The notes under the pieces were generated by a model. It had not been told where the DNA came from. It saw only the letters and a list, made by a program, of their open reading frames with translations, and ran no database searches. Position numbers and translations under genes: made by a program. From Burkholderiales bacterium (GTDB taxonomy: Bacteria; Pseudomonadota; Gammaproteobacteria; Burkholderiales; Burkholderiaceae_C), in the NCBI GenBank assembly GCA_947381415.1, contig CANCVB010000010.1, positions 16,858 to 80,857 of the forward strand: a stretch of DNA of 64,000 nucleotides. Reading direction: 5' to 3'. Numbering within the stretch: position 1 is the stretch's first letter; every line of letters begins with the position of its first letter. Below, piece after piece: positions 61,743-64,000 of this stretch.

Positions 61743-63479
61743 ATGATCTCAGCTTCTTCCCCAGAAACCTCGGTGGCAGACGTGATTGCCCGTTACTTGG
61801 TGAGCCAAGGCATCAAACGGGTCTATGGCTTGTGTGGCGGCCACATCATGCCGATCTGGATGCGTCTGGATGCACATGGTATCGAGTTGATAGACGTGCG
61901 CGACGAACGCGCTGCGGTCTATATGGCGCATGCCGAGGCCGAACTCACAGGTGAACTTGGCGTGGCATTGGTGACTGCGGGGCCGGGTGTGACCAACGCC
62001 ATCACGGGCATTGCCAACGCACATGTGGCACGTGCAAGTGTGCTCGTGTTGTCAGGCACCTCCCCCACCGCACAAGAAAACCGAGGCGGACTGCAAGACA
62101 TCAACCATACGGCCATGGTGAGTTCCATCACCCGCTATGCACGCACGGTCAGGCATCCAGCTTTGGTGTTGCAGGAGTTGAATGAAGCTGTCGCTCGCGC
62201 CCATGGACATGGCGCGGACAGCGGCCCTGTCTACCTTGATTTTCCGGTGGATACCTTGCGCAGCGAGGTTCCCCAGGCTGTGCGATTACCCGAATTTTTT
62301 GTGAAATATGTCGCACCTGTCAGCGTACCCCGTGCCGAAGATGTGAACGCAGCTGCGGAGCTACTTTGGCAGGCTAAGCGTCCTTTGTTCATTTCTGGGC
62401 GAGGCGCCAGAAAAGCAGGTCCTGCCTTGCAACAATTGCTCACCCTCACAGGAGGGGTGTATTTGGATACGGGGGAAAGCAAAGGCTTGGTACCTGAAGA
62501 TCACCCAAGCGTTGTGGCTGCCATGCGTGGTCAAGTCATGGGACAAGCAGATCTGGTCATCACTGTGGGCCGCAAGCTGGATTTCCAACTGGCCTATGGG
62601 TCGCCTGCTGTCTTTGGTGAGGCCAAGTTTTTGCGACTGGCAGACAACGCAGCCGAACTGCGCGACAACCGTCGCGGCTGTGTGGAGTTACTGGCCGACG
62701 TCGATCAATCTTTACAAGCTTTGGTCAAGGCGAGCAGCGGCAAAACACCCTCTACCGACAAAACTTGGGCCAGTGGTTTGCGCGAGCAGCATCTGCTGCG
62801 CGCCAACAAATTGCAAGAGAGCATGCGCCAATCGCCCGCAGGCACAGATGGATTGATGCACCCCAACCGCCTGTTATCCGCTTTGCGCGATGCCTTGCCT
62901 GCAGACAGCGTGGTGGTCGCTGATGGTGGCGATTTCTTGTCATTCACCCGGGTCGGGTTGCCCGCTTCAACTTACCTAGACCCGGGCTCTTTAGGCTGTA
63001 TTGGTATCGGTACCCCTTTTGGTGTGGCCGCCAGTTTGGTTCACCCTGAACGCACGGTGGTGGTGGCAACAGGCGATGGTGCATTTGGTTTTAACGCCAT
63101 GGAAATAGATACCGCCGTCCGTCATAAAGCACCCGTCTTGATTGTGGTCGCCAATAATGGCGCTTGGGCGATAGAAGTGCGAGACCAGCAAGAAACGCAC
63201 GGCAAAGTGGTAGGTACGCGCCTGCAGTTTTCCGATTACGCTGGCATGGCCAAAAGCTTGGGCATGCATGCCCAGCGGGTTGAACGTCCTGAAGATTTGG
63301 CCCAAGCCATACAAGTGGCCTTGAAAAACCGCCCCGCTTTGCTCGATGTGCTGGTAACGCCTGAAGCAGCCTCATCCGATGCAAAATCGGGTCTGGCGTG
63401 GGTGCCCGATTTGCAAGCACTCGCGGCGTGGGATGATGCGGAACGCCAATGGCGGGAAAAGCAGCCCAGCCCAAAATGA
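61743..63479 (+). CDS. Thiamine-diphosphate enzyme, acetolactate-synthase / 2-hydroxyacyl-CoA lyase-like
   Basis: 578 residues, with three domains. The catalytic Glu55 lies in DVRDERAAVYMAHAEAE, and the ThDP/Mg motif GDGAFGFNAMEID ends in VVANNGAW. GTSPTAQENRGGLQDINH and the mobile C-terminal loop resemble oxalyl-CoA decarboxylase and 2-hydroxyacyl-CoA lyase more than biosynthetic IlvB. The partner acyl-CoA ligase across the divergent promoter supports a CoA-ester substrate. Exact substrate undetermined. Confidence 0.82.
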   Translation: MISASSPETSVADVIARYLVSQGIKRVYGLCGGHIMPIWMRLDAHGIELIDVRDERAAVYMAHAEAELTGELGVALVTAGPGVTNAITGIANAHVARASVLVLSGTSPTAQENRGGLQDINHTAMVSSITRYARTVRHPALVLQELNEAVARAHGHGADSGPVYLDFPVDTLRSEVPQAVRLPEFFVKYVAPVSVPRAEDVNAAAELLWQAKRPLFISGRGARKAGPALQQLLTLTGGVYLDTGESKGLVPEDHPSVVAAMRGQVMGQADLVITVGRKLDFQLAYGSPAVFGEAKFLRLADNAAELRDNRRGCVELLADVDQSLQALVKASSGKTPSTDKTWASGLREQHLLRANKLQESMRQSPAGTDGLMHPNRLLSALRDALPADSVVVADGGDFLSFTRVGLPASTYLDPGSLGCIGIGTPFGVAASLVHPERTVVVATGDGAFGFNAMEIDTAVRHKAPVLIVVANNGAWAIEVRDQQETHGKVVGTRLQFSDYAGMAKSLGMHAQRVERPEDLAQAIQVALKNRPALLDVLVTPEAASSDAKSGLAWVPDLQALAAWDDAERQWREKQPSPK

Positions 63480-63498
63480 TCAGAACAACAGGTGTCGC

Positions 63499-64000
63499 GT
63501 GAAAATTTTGTCAGTCCAACCCAACCTTGTCGAACAAGTCCATGAAGCCATTTTGTTAGAGATCTCCTCTGGCAAGTTGGCGCCAGGTGCGCGCATTATT
63601 CAAGAGCAAATAGCCACTGAATTAGGCGTCTCACGCCAACCGGTGCAACAAGCTTTGCTGCTATTGCGAAACCAAGGGCTGTTAAGCGACGCGCCCGGAA
63701 GAGGCTTGATTGTGGCCCCGCTTGACCTAGACCACATTCGCCATATGTATGACGTGCGCGCTGTGATTGAAGGTTTGGCATTCAGAAAAGCAGCCCTGAA
63801 CAACGCAGCGCTTGCCAAACAAGATGGCCCCGCTTTCATCGCCAAAGGTCGAACAGCTGCACAAAGTGGTTCTGTCAGCGAATTGATTGCCGCTGACATG
63901 GCTTTTCACCACTTTGTCTATTCCTTGTCTGAAAATCTGCTGGTTGCACCCGCCATGGATGCCCATTGGACTTACACCCAACGCGTGATGGGTGAAGTGC
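63499..64000 (+). CDS. GntR-family regulator, FCD type (3' end outside window)
   Basis: At least 167 residues are visible and the frame is open at the window end. The GTG start lies 19 bases after the ThDP-enzyme stop. The winged helix is IIQEQIATELGVSRQPVQQALLLLRNQGLL, and the FCD ligand-binding domain begins at MYDVRAVIEGLAF and includes DMAFHHFVY with metal-binding Asp/His. It is co-transcribed with the ThDP gene and so probably autoregulated through the 20-bp palindromes. Confidence 0.88.
   Translation, partial: MKILSVQPNLVEQVHEAILLEISSGKLAPGARIIQEQIATELGVSRQPVQQALLLLRNQGLLSDAPGRGLIVAPLDLDHIRHMYDVRAVIEGLAFRKAALNNAALAKQDGPAFIAKGRTAAQSGSVSELIAADMAFHHFVYSLSENLLVAPAMDAHWTYTQRVMGEV

Overview
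The window (about 64 kb, roughly 53% GC by eye) looks like chromosome of a betaproteobacterium, probably a Burkholderiales/Comamonadaceae-type freshwater heterotroph. This rests on protein character (Sox cytochromes, IorAB-type molybdenum hydroxylases, pqqABCDE, lanthanide-type quinoprotein dehydrogenases, FCD-type GntR regulator) and on dense, overlapping gene packing; there is no rRNA to place it properly. No tRNA, rRNA, CRISPR array, insertion sequence or prophage was seen. No gene-free stretch exceeds about 260 bases.

Region 1 (1-12,700). A Tm-1-like/PEP-hydrolase-like pair; a flotillin; two tandem SRPBCC genes, the second fused to a quinone oxidoreductase; a peroxiredoxin; an RND efflux permease followed by its adaptor; a VOC protein. 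Then come a cysteine-cluster protein, an arginyltransferase-like protein and a SET-domain protein.

Region 2 (12,700-21,750). A secreted serine hydrolase and an envelope-glycan set: UDP-glucuronate 4-epimerase, PAP2 phosphatase, flippase-like membrane protein, polyprenyl-phosphate glycosyltransferase, two GT39 transferases and a second PAP2. Together they resemble a lipid A / LPS-core uronic acid (galacturonic acid) modification pathway.

Region 3 (21,800-35,650). TerC, three small exported unknowns, a secreted pentapeptide-repeat protein and two hydrolases. Then one tight operon with an IorAB-type molybdenum hydroxylase followed by soxXYZA (no soxB or soxCD in view), aroE on the opposite strand, a thiol dioxygenase fused to four rhodanese domains, and molybdate transporter genes modB and modC. 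The common theme is sulfur and molybdenum.

Region 4 (35,600-64,000) is a quinoprotein island: cytochrome b561, a beta-propeller protein, an MFS transporter, pqqABCDE with a hairpin/terminator between pqqA and pqqB, a prolyl-aminopeptidase-like protein, a response regulator with Glu at the phospho-Asp position, a four-gene ExbB/ExbD-like operon, a xoxF-type dehydrogenase, a XoxJ-XoxG fusion, a HIBADH-family reductase, a second IorAB pair, a TonB-dependent receptor, a NarL-type kinase/regulator pair, then Rieske protein + second PQQ dehydrogenase, acyl-CoA ligase, ThDP enzyme and GntR regulator. A CTAGGG...CCCTAG inverted repeat lies before pqqA, before xoxF and between iorAB and the TonB receptor. 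A perfect 20-bp palindrome occurs at exactly two noncoding places flanking the Rieske/PQQ-dehydrogenase/ligase/ThDP block. These two motifs suggest two regulons: a global quinoprotein regulon and a local GntR-controlled catabolic regulon. Electrons from alcohol (PQQ) and aldehyde (molybdenum hydroxylase) oxidation would pass to the c-type cytochrome domains.
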